Source: UBA11574 sp963752565
Lineage (GTDB): Bacteria; Desulfobacterota; Desulfobacteria; Desulfobacterales; UBA11574
DNA length: 64,000 nucleotides
Assembly (NCBI GenBank): GCA_963752565.1
Contig: CAVVZC010000002.1
Coordinates: 124,001 to 188,000, forward strand
Direction: 5' to 3'
In this document: positions 34,335 through 44,221 of the stretch, piece by piece
Numbering within the stretch: position 1 is the stretch's first letter
Layout of the letters: each line of letters begins with the position of its first letter
The notes under the pieces: generated by a model
The model's database searches: none
Seen by the model: only the letters and a program-made list of their open reading frames with translations
What the model was told of the DNA's origin: nothing
Position numbers and translations under genes: made by a program

Positions 34335-35123
34335 ATGTCTAATCTTCAACAAACAACGAAAACAGATCCATACATCACTGTCCGCGACCTAACCATGGCC
34401 TATGGCAGCTTTGTGGTCATGAAAGATCTGAACTTTACAATAGATCGAGGTGATATATTTATTATTATGGGGGGCAGCGGTTGCGGTAAAAGTACACTCA
34501 TGAAGATCATGGTGGGGCTTAAGGAACCTGCAAAAGGACAGGTTTTTTATGACGATTTGAGCTTTTGGGAGGCAGATCTTTCCCATAGGAAGAATATCAT
34601 GAAACATATCGGAATTCTCTATCAATATGGTGCACTTTGGAGTTCTATGACCCTGGCTGAAAACGTAGCGTTTCCGCTTGAGGAGTACACGGATCTGGAT
34701 CATAATGAGATCTGGGAACTGGTGTCTTTAAAGCTTGCCATGGTAGGCCTTGCAGGATTTGAGGATTTCTATCCTTCAGAGCTCAGCGGCGGCATGCGCA
34801 AACGGGCCGCACTTGCGCGGGCCATTGCACTGGATCCGGATATTCTGTTTTTCGATGAGCCGTCAGCAGGGCTGGACCCTGTCAGTGCAAAACGGCTGGA
34901 TGACCTTATTTTGGAACTAAGAGACAGCCTCGGAGCAACCGTAGTCGTGGTAACCCATGAACTGGCAAGCATTTTCGCCATCGGCAACAACTGTGTATTT
35001 CTCGATCCGGAAACCCGAACGATGATTGCCGAAGGGAACCCCAGAATGTTGCTCGAAAATTCTCAGGATCCAAGAGTTCTTAACTTTCTCATGAGAGGAA
35101 AAGCGGAGGGACATATATCTTGA
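34335..35123 (+). CDS. mlaF: MlaF-type ABC transporter ATPase
   Basis: A 262-residue ATPase powering lipid movement by MlaE and MlaD. Walker A GGSGCGKST near 50, Q-loop region ILYQYGALWSSMTL, signature LSGGMRKRAALARA near 155, Walker B DILFFDEPSAGLDPVSA and the H-loop VTHE are complete. It lies 56 bp after mlaE and overlaps mlaD by 4 bp. Confidence 0.95.
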   Translation: MSNLQQTTKTDPYITVRDLTMAYGSFVVMKDLNFTIDRGDIFIIMGGSGCGKSTLMKIMVGLKEPAKGQVFYDDLSFWEADLSHRKNIMKHIGILYQYGALWSSMTLAENVAFPLEEYTDLDHNEIWELVSLKLAMVGLAGFEDFYPSELSGGMRKRAALARAIALDPDILFFDEPSAGLDPVSAKRLDDLILELRDSLGATVVVVTHELASIFAIGNNCVFLDPETRTMIAEGNPRMLLENSQDPRVLNFLMRGKAEGHIS

Positions 35124-36118
35124 GTAAAAAAGCCAGTAAAACCGTCATCGGTATTTTTGTCGTCAGTGCGTTGGCTTTGGTTGTCGTCGGCGTTATCATC
35201 TTTGGTTCCGGCGACTTTCTGAAGGAAAGATACAAATTTATGTTATTTTTTCAAGACTCTGTGAAAGGTTTGAATGTGGGGGCTCCTGTTATTTTCCTGG
35301 GTGTCACGATCGGTGGAGTAAAAGATATTGCCGTGATAGAAGATCCCTCGAAGTCATCCTTTTACATTCAAGTCATTATTGAACTGACATCAGGTAAAGT
35401 CAAAAAGTCTATCACCAAGGAGTTCAGTAGTGTTAAAGAAATATATAAATATTGCGATCGACTCATAGAACAGGGTCTAAGAGCTCAGCTGGGTCTGCAA
35501 AGCGTGGTAACCGGCCAGCTGCAAATAGAGCTTGATTTCCATCCGGAAGAAAAGTCCGTACTTGTGGGGACCAATGCGAAATATAAAGAGATTCCGACAA
35601 TTTCTTCCAAGTTTGAACGATTAACAAAGAGATTAGAAAATCTTCCCATCGAGGAGATTGTTGACAAGGTGTCGTCTTCGCTGAATCGAATTGATGCACT
35701 GTTGAACTCACCTGAGACTGTGGAGATCTTGCAATCTATGAAACTAACCATGGAAGACGCAAAAAAGATTTCTTATAAAGTAAACAAACAGGTTCAACCA
35801 CTGATGAACAAATTAGATGAGGCCTTAGAAGCGTATGGCAAGCTTGCCCAAAATTTGGACCGGCATATTGCGCCTCTGTCATCTAACGTCGAAGAACTTG
35901 TAAAAGTGGTTACCGAAGCATCGAAACAAGCGGATAAGACACTTAAGACCCTTGAGAACGTTGTCGCTGAAGACTCCATTGCAACAGTGGAACTGACAAC
36001 AACACTAAAGGAATTTTCATCTGCAGCAAGATCCATACGCGATCTGGCCGATTATCTTAACAGACATCCTGAAACTCTGGTCCGGGGCAAAACAGTAGAC
36101 ATTGATAACAATAGGTGA
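35120..36118 (+). CDS. mlaD: MlaD-type MCE domain lipid-binding protein
   Basis: A 332-residue periplasmic protein anchored by one N-terminal helix (about 8-30). The MCE domain follows (FFQDSVKGLNVGAPVIFLGVTIGGV near 42-66). A long C-terminal helical region with heptad-like pattern runs from about 175 to 310, as in MCE proteins that form a hexameric channel or bridge to the outer membrane. E. coli MlaD is only 183 residues, so this is the long type. The start is TTG, overlapping the mlaF stop as TTGA, with GGAGGG well placed ahead. Confidence 0.92.
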   Translation: MSKKASKTVIGIFVVSALALVVVGVIIFGSGDFLKERYKFMLFFQDSVKGLNVGAPVIFLGVTIGGVKDIAVIEDPSKSSFYIQVIIELTSGKVKKSITKEFSSVKEIYKYCDRLIEQGLRAQLGLQSVVTGQLQIELDFHPEEKSVLVGTNAKYKEIPTISSKFERLTKRLENLPIEEIVDKVSSSLNRIDALLNSPETVEILQSMKLTMEDAKKISYKVNKQVQPLMNKLDEALEAYGKLAQNLDRHIAPLSSNVEELVKVVTEASKQADKTLKTLENVVAEDSIATVELTTTLKEFSSAARSIRDLADYLNRHPETLVRGKTVDIDNNR

Positions 36119-36123
36119 AAACG

Positions 36124-36738
36124 ATGAAAAAATATTGCGTGGCTCTCATAACGATCATATTGGGCGGTACCTTTTTGATCTCAGGAAGTTGTACACTAAG
36201 ATCGAGCATAGCAACCAAATTCTACGTTTTAAGCCCACTGGCGCGCCCTGTGGTTGAGAAACAGGATGATAAAGGAAAAAAATGTAAGACCATAGGTGTG
36301 GGTCCGCTTCATCTGCCAGGGTATCTTGATCGACGCCAGATCGTGACACGTGTCAACCCCAATGAGCTCAAACTCTCTGAGCTCGATAACTGGGCAGAGC
36401 CATTAAAAGATAATGTTACCCGTGTTCTTGTTGAGAACATATCCCGGTTGATTTGCACGGAGGCTGTTGTCATCTTCCCCTGGAATAAATCTACCCACAT
36501 CGATTTTCAAATAGACATTAAAATTGTTTGGATGGATGGAAAACTCGGCGAAACAGCCAATCTGCTTACCCAATGGTCCATTATAGATGCATCTGACAAA
36601 TCCGTCCTATTGACAAAAAATTCGCAATACAACGAATCCGTCACCGAGACCACCTATTCAGCACTTGTCGCTGCGCACAGCCGGCTGATCGCCACCTTTA
36701 GTCACGACATCGCTCAGGCCATTAAATCTATCTCTTAA
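36124..36738 (+). CDS. PqiC/YmbA-like ABC transport auxiliary lipoprotein
   Basis: A 204-residue exported protein with a lipoprotein-like signal (hydrophobic segment then LISGSC) and the PqiC-family FYVLSPL motif near residue 36. Later come VGPLHLPGYLDRRQIV and SRLI.TFSHDIAQAI-type helices of the family. Such lipoproteins partner MCE transporters at the outer membrane and may take the place of MlaA or MlaC here. A GTG at 36115 overlaps the mlaD stop, but AGGTG before the ATG at 36124 favours that start. It is the last gene of the Mla-type operon. Confidence 0.85.
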   Translation: MKKYCVALITIILGGTFLISGSCTLRSSIATKFYVLSPLARPVVEKQDDKGKKCKTIGVGPLHLPGYLDRRQIVTRVNPNELKLSELDNWAEPLKDNVTRVLVENISRLICTEAVVIFPWNKSTHIDFQIDIKIVWMDGKLGETANLLTQWSIIDASDKSVLLTKNSQYNESVTETTYSALVAAHSRLIATFSHDIAQAIKSIS

Positions 36739-36776
36739 TACCTCAAATGAGCAAAAGTTTAGAATGCCTCATATCC

Positions 36777-36924
36777 ACGGCATCAAGGGCAAAACCGTTA
36801 CGCTTGCAGCGGGACTGCAAGTTCTTGATAACAAAGACGCCGTAGGAGTCAGGCCGTAGGCCATGGGGTATCATCGGCTTTCCCTCAGGGTAAACAAAAT
36901 CTTGAAATAAAGATCCGATGATAA
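36777..36924 (+). ncRNA. Candidate structured RNA upstream of the signalling genes
   Basis: The 495-bp gap before the hybrid kinase gene contains a set of nested perfect stems: ACGGC (36777-36781) with GCCGT (36839-36843), ATCAAG (36782-36787) with CTTGAT (36824-36829), and CTTGCAG (36803-36809) with CTGCAAG (36815-36821, loop CGGGA). A 9-nt bulge AACAAAGAC separates the first two. Downstream, TATCATCGG pairs with CCGATGATA at 36869-36923. It matches no riboswitch consensus I know. Repeat DNA is the other explanation. Strand is assumed from the downstream genes. Confidence 0.35.
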
Positions 36925-37233
36925 CGCTTCTATATCCGTTTTACCGCAACCGATTTATAGCAGGGTAAAAGCCTGTATTTTTGATTCTTTTTATATTTGT
37001 CAGCATTTTGCCAACCCCTACCCATCCTTGTCAAAATTTTACCGCAATATTGACCCACACTGTTCAATAACCAATTAAATTTATTAAATAATCAATCTTT
37101 TTTTTCTTAATAATACTCCGGCACACTTATTGCTTATTAATAGCTGATGAATAAACTCTTTATTTAAAACAATCGCTGGATTCAATTTTTGGACATTATT
37201 TTTTCATCTGCTATAACCATATGAAAATAAAAA

Positions 37234-39570
37234 ATGAACGATATAACACCTGACAATCTGATCGACAGACTCCGTAAAGAGAACCAAATATTGCGCGAAG
37301 AAATCCGTGTTTCCAGAAGGGCAGCGGATATCACGGCTGATCTTGTGGTTCAACAGTTTGCAAAGGCCGATGACATTCTTTTGGAACTTGAGGAAAAGGC
37401 AGATAAAGAAAAGCACCTCAAGAATCAGCTGGAGAAGCAACTTGAAGAAGCTGTTCATCGTGAGCAGGAGCTCAATCAAGAAAAAAATCGGCTTCGTGAT
37501 ATGCAAATTGCCTCCATCAACATGATGGAAGACCTTGCTTTATCCCGACAGATTGCTGAAACGGCCACCATTTCCAAAAGCGAATTTCTAGCCAACATGA
37601 GTCACGAAATTCGCACACCCATGAACGGGGTCATTGGGATGGCCAACCTTCTTTTGGATACGCAGTTGAGCGATGAGCAGGCGGAGTTTGCGGAAACCAT
37701 TAAAAACAGCTCAGATTCATTGCTGAGAATTATTAATGACATTCTCGATTTTTCTAAAATAGAAGCCGGGAAGCTTGAAATTGAAATCATTGATTTTGAT
37801 TTAAGGGGCACTCTTGATGAAGTGGGAGATCTTATGGCCTTAAAGGCGCATGAAAAAGGATTGGAATTTGTCTCCAATATCCATCGACATGTCCCACTTT
37901 TATTATTTGGAGACCCCGGCAGATTGCGCCAGATATTGATAAACTTGGTCGGTAACGCAATCAAGTTTACTGAAAAAGGTGAAATAGCCATCCACGTTTC
38001 TTTAGAAGAAAAAGATAGAACACTTGCCGCCATCCGGTTTGAAATCATCGACACAGGAATCGGTATCCCTAATGATCGAATGGACCAACTTTTCAAGCCT
38101 TTCTCCCAGCTGGACAGTTCCAGCACCCGCACGTTCCGCGGAACAGGTCTAGGGCTCACTATATCCAAACAGCTTTCTGAAATGATGGGTGGACGGATCG
38201 GTGTAGAGAGCCAGGAGGGCAAAGGCTCTAAATTTTGGTTTACGGCTGTATTTGAAAAGCAGCTTGAACGATCGAGTAAAAGAGAGATCCTTCCCGGAGA
38301 CATGAGAAATAAATACATTCTGATTGTCGATGATAATGCAACGAATCGACATGTTTTAAGGGAGCAGTTGAAGTCATGGGGCTGCCGATTCAATGAAGCA
38401 TCCAGCGGTGAAGAAGCGCTGAGAAAAATGCGACAGGGAATCGATGATCATCGCCCGTTTGATCTTGCCATACTTGATATGCAGATGCCAGGAATGGATG
38501 GAGAAACGCTTGGGCAAAAAATCAAACAGGATTCTGATTTGAAAAATACGATACTTGTCTTGATGACTTCAATAGGTAAACGTGGTGATGCCAAGCGACT
38601 CGAAAAAATCGGTTTTGTCGGATATCTCACGAAGCCGGTCAAACAGTCACAGCTTTATGATTGTCTTGTAACGGTTTCCAGACTGCAAAATGAAACAGCA
38701 TTGGAACAACCGATGTCTATTTTCACCCGACACACCATATGCGAGAAACAACAGCGAACAGCTCGCATTCTTTTGGCTGAAGACAACATCACAAACCAAA
38801 AGGTGGCCTTGAGCACCTTAATAAAATTCGGATACAGTGCTGATGTCGTTAAGAATGGCAAAGAAGCGGTCGAAGCTCTCAAAAAGATTCCATACGATAT
38901 TGTTTTGATGGATTGCCAAATGCCGGGAATGGATGGTTACGAGGCAACAGATAAAATCCGAAAATGGGAGAAAAAGCTCAAAGACGGATCGGCTGATTGT
39001 TCAGATTCAAACCTTGAATCTACAGCCGGATCGAAAAGAGTTCCAATTATTGCAATGACGGCTCATGCCTTGAAAGGTGATCGCAAAAAATGCCTTAATG
39101 CCGGCATGGATGACTATATCGCCAAACCGATCCATCCAAAGAAACTGTGTGATGTGATTGAAAAGTGGCTCAATGAACCGGAAGGGACGGTTGAGGCGAA
39201 AATTGTCCATGACTCATCACCCAAAGACGATATCTTTGATAAAAACAGTTTTCTCGACCGGCTCTTGGGTGATGAAGATCTCGCAAAAGAGATCATTAAA
39301 GGGTTCATCGAGGATTCTCTGCGTCAAATTGATATCATAAAAGAAGCGCTGGATAACGGAAAACCCGATGTGATACATCGTCAAGCCCACTCTCTCAAAG
39401 GCGCCGCTGCAAACATGAGTGCAACAGCCCTGAAAGAGCTTGCATATCAAATTGAAATTCTGGGCGAAACAGGGGATCTGGTTAAAGCGGCTTCACTGAT
39501 CCCGAAACTTGATGAACAATTCGAGGTATTGAAAAAAAGGTTGACCCTAAAATTCCCGACAAAAAATTAG
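37234..39570 (+). CDS. Hybrid histidine kinase with two receiver domains and Hpt
   Basis: A 778-residue cytoplasmic phosphorelay protein. An N-terminal coiled coil (about 8-110) replaces a sensor domain; there is no transmembrane segment. HisKA has the phospho-acceptor H124 in MSHEIRTPMNG; HATPase_c follows (NLVGNAIKFTEKG, DTGIGIP, GTGLGLTI). Receiver 1 has its Asp near 414 (LDMQMPGMDG), receiver 2 its Asp near 559 (MDCQMPGMDG), and a C-terminal Hpt domain has its His near 718 (AHSLKGAAANM). The next gene, 9 bp on, encodes a receiver-GGDEF protein, the likely output of the relay. The input signal is not apparent, and a soluble partner may feed the coiled coil. Confidence 0.95.
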   Translation: MNDITPDNLIDRLRKENQILREEIRVSRRAADITADLVVQQFAKADDILLELEEKADKEKHLKNQLEKQLEEAVHREQELNQEKNRLRDMQIASINMMEDLALSRQIAETATISKSEFLANMSHEIRTPMNGVIGMANLLLDTQLSDEQAEFAETIKNSSDSLLRIINDILDFSKIEAGKLEIEIIDFDLRGTLDEVGDLMALKAHEKGLEFVSNIHRHVPLLLFGDPGRLRQILINLVGNAIKFTEKGEIAIHVSLEEKDRTLAAIRFEIIDTGIGIPNDRMDQLFKPFSQLDSSSTRTFRGTGLGLTISKQLSEMMGGRIGVESQEGKGSKFWFTAVFEKQLERSSKREILPGDMRNKYILIVDDNATNRHVLREQLKSWGCRFNEASSGEEALRKMRQGIDDHRPFDLAILDMQMPGMDGETLGQKIKQDSDLKNTILVLMTSIGKRGDAKRLEKIGFVGYLTKPVKQSQLYDCLVTVSRLQNETALEQPMSIFTRHTICEKQQRTARILLAEDNITNQKVALSTLIKFGYSADVVKNGKEAVEALKKIPYDIVLMDCQMPGMDGYEATDKIRKWEKKLKDGSADCSDSNLESTAGSKRVPIIAMTAHALKGDRKKCLNAGMDDYIAKPIHPKKLCDVIEKWLNEPEGTVEAKIVHDSSPKDDIFDKNSFLDRLLGDEDLAKEIIKGFIEDSLRQIDIIKEALDNGKPDVIHRQAHSLKGAAANMSATALKELAYQIEILGETGDLVKAASLIPKLDEQFEVLKKRLTLKFPTKN

Positions 39571-39579
39571 GGGTGTTTA

Positions 39580-40500
39580 ATGAGAATATTAATTGCTGAA
39601 GACGATGTTACATCCCGTCTTATTCTGGAAAACATGTTGACCAAGTGGGGTTACGATGTCGTCTCTGCTATCGATGGAAATGATGCGTGGAAAAAGCTTC
39701 AAGAAGAGGATTCGCCCAAACTGGTCATCCTTGATTGGATGATGCCGGGTATCGAGGGCATCGAGATTTGTCGAAAGATTCGTGAAAATTCAAATAAAGA
39801 AGATCAATATACATATGTGACGTTGCTTACTGCAAAAGAATCAAAGGAGAACATCGTCACCGGCATGGATGCCGGTGCAGATGATTACATAACCAAACCT
39901 TTTGACATGCATGAACTTCGCGTTCGCGTCCGAGCCGGCCAACGAATCATTCAGTTGCAGTCTGAATTGCTGGAAGCTAAAAAAAACCTGGAAATACAAT
40001 CCCGGACGGATCCGTTGACAGGGGTTCTGAATCGCCGGGCTATTCTATCACAGATTGAAATTGAACTTTCCAGAGCAAAAAGAGATAACGCGCCTATAAG
40101 CATTTCGATGCTCGACTTCGACCATTTTAAGAAAGTAAACGACACTTTCGGGCACCTTTCAGGTGACGCTGTGCTTCGAGAGAGTATGAATCGGGTGGAA
40201 GAAACCATCAGAACATATGATGCTGTCGGAAGATTTGGCGGAGAGGAATTTATTGTTGTCTTGCCTGGAGCAAAACATGCAGATGCATTTACCATTGCCG
40301 AAAGAATTCGACAAAAAATAAATGAAAAAAATGTAAATATTGACGGGGTAAGCATCCCTTTTACAATTAGCCAGGGGTTGGCAACCTCTAACGGAGAATT
40401 GACCGTGGATGAATTGATTGCAAAGGCAGACGAAGCCCTTTATCGGGCCAAAGTAAACGGCCGGAACCGTGTTGAGCAGTCCTCTCTTCAGAATAAATAG
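39580..40500 (+). CDS. PleD-like response regulator diguanylate cyclase
   Basis: A 306-residue protein with a receiver domain (acidic pair E7-D8-D9, phospho-acceptor D52 in LDWMMPG, Lys in TKPFD near 107) followed by a GGDEF domain. The active site reads GGEEF at 220-224, and the inhibitory I-site RxxD (R211-D214) lies five residues upstream, so it should make cyclic di-GMP and be feedback-inhibited. AGGGGTG precedes the ATG. It lies 9 bp after the hybrid kinase gene, so kinase-controlled cyclic di-GMP output is a strong inference. Both pilus systems in the window are possible targets. Confidence 0.94.
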   Translation: MRILIAEDDVTSRLILENMLTKWGYDVVSAIDGNDAWKKLQEEDSPKLVILDWMMPGIEGIEICRKIRENSNKEDQYTYVTLLTAKESKENIVTGMDAGADDYITKPFDMHELRVRVRAGQRIIQLQSELLEAKKNLEIQSRTDPLTGVLNRRAILSQIEIELSRAKRDNAPISISMLDFDHFKKVNDTFGHLSGDAVLRESMNRVEETIRTYDAVGRFGGEEFIVVLPGAKHADAFTIAERIRQKINEKNVNIDGVSIPFTISQGLATSNGELTVDELIAKADEALYRAKVNGRNRVEQSSLQNK

Positions 40501-40848
40501 AAAATGTCTTCACCATGACGAATTGAATTTAATATGTTTAGATTCAAACGATAACACCTTCGAAAAACGTTTACCTCAAGTTTCACATCCCAAAATTTCC
40601 AAAAACTCTTTGAAGCAGCGGAATGAAAGATATTTTTTAAGGTCATAATATTCGGCAAGGCCAATAAAAAATAATGCGCCGTCTATGGCGGATGTTTAAC
40701 TTGTGAAACGCATACCATTGATTCAGGTAAGGTTTACAAACAAAAAATATCATGATACTTGACTAACCCAGATTTCGAACCCATATGTATTTGTAAGGTC
40801 ATTTTAAATAGTATTTTTAACCGATATAACATTCGAGGTAAAAATAAA
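40501..40848. other. Gene-free spacer before the ETF-QO gene
   Basis: No gene seen. A TTGACT at 40758-40763 with an AT-rich CATATGTAT about 17 bases on is a weak promoter candidate for the ETF-QO gene. The open frame that extends ETF-QO upstream to 40759 lacks family similarity. Confidence 0.4.
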
Positions 40849-42522
40849 ATGGATATTGAGCGTGAAAAAATTGATTTTGATGTGCTTTTTGTAGGCGGTG
40901 GTCCTGCAAGTCTTGCAGGCGCCATCCGGCTGATGCAACTTGCCAAGGAAAAAAATATGACGCTTGAAGTGGCGCTGATTGAAAAGGGTGCGGAACTAGG
41001 ATCTCATGCATTGAGCGGCGCTGTTCTGAATCCGATTGCCTTAAAGGAGCTGCTACCGAATTATTTGGAAAAAGAGTGCCCCATCGAATCAACCGTAAAA
41101 GAAGATGGGTTTTATTTTTTGACTCGAAAAAAACACTACCGCGTTCCGATCGTCCCCAGGTATATGCACAATAAAGGCTTCTTTATTATCAGTCTTTCCA
41201 GGTTCACCAGGTGGCTGGGAAGCATCGCCGAAGACCTCGGCGTAAATATTTTTCCGGGTTTCGCAGGCAAAGAAGTTCTCTATACTAACGATCAGAATAC
41301 GATTATCGGCGTTCGCACCGGTGACAAAGGTCTTGACAAAGATGGACGTCCCAAGAGCAATTTTGAACCTGGAATCGATTTGCTGGCCAAAGTGACGGTG
41401 TTCGGTGAAGGGGCAAGGGGAAGCCTGACGAAGGAAATCTCACAAAAATTAAATATTTTTTCGGATAAAATGCCCCAGGTATTTGAATCCGGTATCAAAG
41501 AAGTGATTCAACTTCCGGAAAATAATTACTTTGCGTTCAACGACACAAACGACATTCACACCCTTGGATATCCCTTGGGCTTGGATATACCGGGGGGCGG
41601 GTTTATTTATGAGATTAAAAATAACATGGTCGCCATCGGCTTTCTTGTGGGACTCGGTTACCAGAATCCCATGCTGGATCTGTATGACGAATTCATAAAA
41701 TTCAAACAGCACCCTTTTGTTGCAGACATCATTAAAAACGGAAACGTCTTGGAACAGGGTGCAAGGACCGTTTCATCCGGCGGCTATTTTACCATCCCCA
41801 GGTTAGCCGTGGACGGCGGTGTGTTTGTGGGTGGATGTGCAGGAATGCAGAATACGCCGGGTTTAAAAGGGGTGCATTTGTCCATGAAGTCGGGTATGCT
41901 GGCGTCAGAGGCGATCATAAACGCTCTTGAAAAGGATAATTTTACACAAAAAACCCTCGGGACTTATTCTGAATTGTTTGAAAACAACTGGGCAAGCAAG
42001 GAAATTTATGAGGCCAGGAACTTTTCCCAGGCCCTTTCAAAAAAGGGCCCGATAAAATGGATTCACATCGGTGCTCAATATATCACCAAGGGGCGCGGAT
42101 TCGTCGATAAAATGCCGATTCAACCCGATTCCGATACGTTGAATCCCGAAAAAGAGCGCCATGAGGATGTTCGTTCGGCGCCCGAAAAGAAAACGCTGGA
42201 CGGCGTTTTGTTTGTAGACAAACTTACCGGTGTTTACCTATCCAAAACCATGCACAGGGAGGATCAGCCCAGTCACATTATCGTTCACGATAGAGACCTT
42301 TGCGTCAATGAATGTTTTACAACCTATCAATCTCCATGCACGAGATTCTGTCCGGGCGATGTATACGAAATCGAAACCGACCCAAAGGCATCAACACGTC
42401 GACTCAAGCTTAATCCATCCAATTGTCTGCACTGCAAAACTTGTGATATAAAGGATCCGTACGGAAATATAACATGGACATGCCCGGAAGGAGGAGAAGG
42501 ACCCGGCTATACGATGCTATAA
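40849..42522 (+). CDS. Electron transfer flavoprotein:ubiquinone oxidoreductase
   Basis: A 557-residue FAD and [4Fe-4S] membrane-associated protein that passes electrons from ETF to the quinone pool, here probably menaquinone. The FAD motif GGGPASLAGA is at 16-25. The C-terminal ferredoxin-like part has the cluster cysteines (FCPGDVYE, CLHCKTCDIKDP, WTCPEGGEGPGY). I chose the ATG at 40849 because GAGGT lies ahead and the conserved N-terminus begins here. With the acyl-CoA dehydrogenase at 44966-46120 it implies fatty-acid or aromatic acyl-CoA oxidation. It converges with the UbiB-family gene with a gap of 1 bp. Confidence 0.95.
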   Translation: MDIEREKIDFDVLFVGGGPASLAGAIRLMQLAKEKNMTLEVALIEKGAELGSHALSGAVLNPIALKELLPNYLEKECPIESTVKEDGFYFLTRKKHYRVPIVPRYMHNKGFFIISLSRFTRWLGSIAEDLGVNIFPGFAGKEVLYTNDQNTIIGVRTGDKGLDKDGRPKSNFEPGIDLLAKVTVFGEGARGSLTKEISQKLNIFSDKMPQVFESGIKEVIQLPENNYFAFNDTNDIHTLGYPLGLDIPGGGFIYEIKNNMVAIGFLVGLGYQNPMLDLYDEFIKFKQHPFVADIIKNGNVLEQGARTVSSGGYFTIPRLAVDGGVFVGGCAGMQNTPGLKGVHLSMKSGMLASEAIINALEKDNFTQKTLGTYSELFENNWASKEIYEARNFSQALSKKGPIKWIHIGAQYITKGRGFVDKMPIQPDSDTLNPEKERHEDVRSAPEKKTLDGVLFVDKLTGVYLSKTMHREDQPSHIIVHDRDLCVNECFTTYQSPCTRFCPGDVYEIETDPKASTRRLKLNPSNCLHCKTCDIKDPYGNITWTCPEGGEGPGYTML

Positions 42523-42523
42523 T

Positions 42524-44221
42524 TTATAATCTTCCCTTTTTTAATATCGCGATGAGAAGCCAGATTCCCATAATTGCGGCGGTTGAAAACAAAACGATTC
42601 CGATCAGGGATATTCCGTAAAAAAGGGGCGGGATTTCGGAAATAACGATAAGTGCCGAACCAATGATCAGTGCTGCAATAATGATTGAAAATGATATTCT
42701 GTTGCTGACCCTGTCATGGGTCGCCAGAATGGTTTCAAGCCCTTTATGCTCCATTTTTAAAGTCAGTTTCTGAAGTCGGACCAGCCGTGTAATCTCAAGC
42801 ACATCTTTGGGAAACTGCCGAGCGAATTGGAGCATTTGCGATCCGAGCTGGATCATATCCTCCGCAATTCTTCCGGGATAGAACCGTTCGAATTTAACTC
42901 GTTTTATGAACGGTGCAGCTTGAGCGATCATGTCAAAATCCGGATCGAGTGCCAGGGCCACGCCCTCCACCATTGTCAACGTCTTCATCATAAGGAAGAT
43001 ATCCGGAGCAATCATAAGATGATGGCGTGACGCCAGCTCGAGCAAATTGTTCAAAAGCTTTCCGATCTCAATATCCTTCAAAGGTTTATGAAGGTGCTGC
43101 CCCATGAAGTCTGATACATCCTTTTCGAGCTGTCTAATATGAGGCTCTTCTTCCCAGTGGGTCAGTTTTAAAAGCACCTGAGTCACCCTTGCTTCGTGCC
43201 GATGGATAACGCTGTCTATCAAATCGACAAAATCTTCTCTGGTCTGTCGAGCCACTGCCCCGGTCATACCGAAGTCGATGAGACAGATGACATTTTCAGG
43301 AAGAATAAAAATATTTCCTGGGTGAGGGTCCGCATGAAAAAAACCGAGATCAAATACCTGCTTTAGGTAAAAATCGGCCCCACGGGCAGTAATCATCTTC
43401 CGGTCGAGTTCGGCTGCTTCAAGCTTGTCGGTTTCAGATACTTTGATGCCGTCCACCAGTTCCATAGTTAGAACATGCTCGGTGGACATGTTTCTGAAAA
43501 CCGTTGGTATATAAATGTTAGGATCGTCCAAAAAATGGCGGGCAAAGCGTTCCATACTGCTGGCTTCAATGGTGTAATCAATTTCCCGTTCAAGAGTCCT
43601 GGCAAATTCTTCCACGATTTTAACCGGTCGGTACAGGGCCATCTCTTTTATGTTGCGCTCTACCAGGGTTGCCATATGAAGCATGATTTCAAGATCGACT
43701 TCTATAATCTTTTTAATGCCGGGTCGTTGAACCTTTACCGCCACCATTTCACCATCCTTTAATTTGGCCTTGTGTACCTGGCCGATGGACGCGGCGGCAA
43801 CCGGTGCTTCGCTAAAAAAAACAAAAAGTTCTTCAAGCGGTCTCCTGAACTCCGATTCAACGGTCATTTTCGCCTCATCGAAAGAAAAGGGGGGGACTTT
43901 ATCCTGAAGTTTGGAAAGTTCTTGTGTAAAATCAATCGGAATGAGATCAGGGCGGGTGGATAGAACCTGGCCGAGTTTTACATAGGTGGGACCGAGTTCT
44001 TCAAAGGCCATTCTCACCCTTTGTGCCCTTGAAAGTTTTTCAAGGCGATTGCGCCGATTTTTTGAAATGAGCTGAAGCCCGACCTCTATGTACTGATCGA
44101 TTTTCAGAAGCTCTATTAGATCGCCAAAACCATACTTAAAAAGAACCGCCAGTATCTGACGGTATCGGTTAAGATTTCGGTAGGTTCGGCCAACGACACC
44201 GATTTTTCTTATACTCAGCAT
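42524..44221 (-). CDS. ubiB: UbiB/ABC1/AarF-family atypical kinase
   Basis: A 565-residue member of the UbiB protein-kinase-like family, ATPases needed for quinone synthesis or lipid handling. The family's KxGQ motif is in PTYVKLGQVLSTRPDLIP, the alanine-rich loop is AAASIGQVH, the ATP-contacting lysine is in VAVKVQRPG, and the DFGMTG metal motif is present near 315. Two transmembrane helices end the protein (about 500-560). Its position beside ETF-QO fits a quinone-related role, although the exact function of the family is unsettled. Confidence 0.9.
   Translation of the reverse strand: MLSIRKIGVVGRTYRNLNRYRQILAVLFKYGFGDLIELLKIDQYIEVGLQLISKNRRNRLEKLSRAQRVRMAFEELGPTYVKLGQVLSTRPDLIPIDFTQELSKLQDKVPPFSFDEAKMTVESEFRRPLEELFVFFSEAPVAAASIGQVHKAKLKDGEMVAVKVQRPGIKKIIEVDLEIMLHMATLVERNIKEMALYRPVKIVEEFARTLEREIDYTIEASSMERFARHFLDDPNIYIPTVFRNMSTEHVLTMELVDGIKVSETDKLEAAELDRKMITARGADFYLKQVFDLGFFHADPHPGNIFILPENVICLIDFGMTGAVARQTREDFVDLIDSVIHRHEARVTQVLLKLTHWEEEPHIRQLEKDVSDFMGQHLHKPLKDIEIGKLLNNLLELASRHHLMIAPDIFLMMKTLTMVEGVALALDPDFDMIAQAAPFIKRVKFERFYPGRIAEDMIQLGSQMLQFARQFPKDVLEITRLVRLQKLTLKMEHKGLETILATHDRVSNRISFSIIIAALIIGSALIVISEIPPLFYGISLIGIVLFSTAAIMGIWLLIAILKKGRL

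Noticed and set aside
36777..36924. Assignment as a GEMM cyclic di-GMP riboswitch
   Set aside because: GGCAAAACC and GGGACTGCAA recall GEMM words, but the stem order and the conserved GACGCAAAG core are not present. It is kept only as an unassigned structured RNA candidate.
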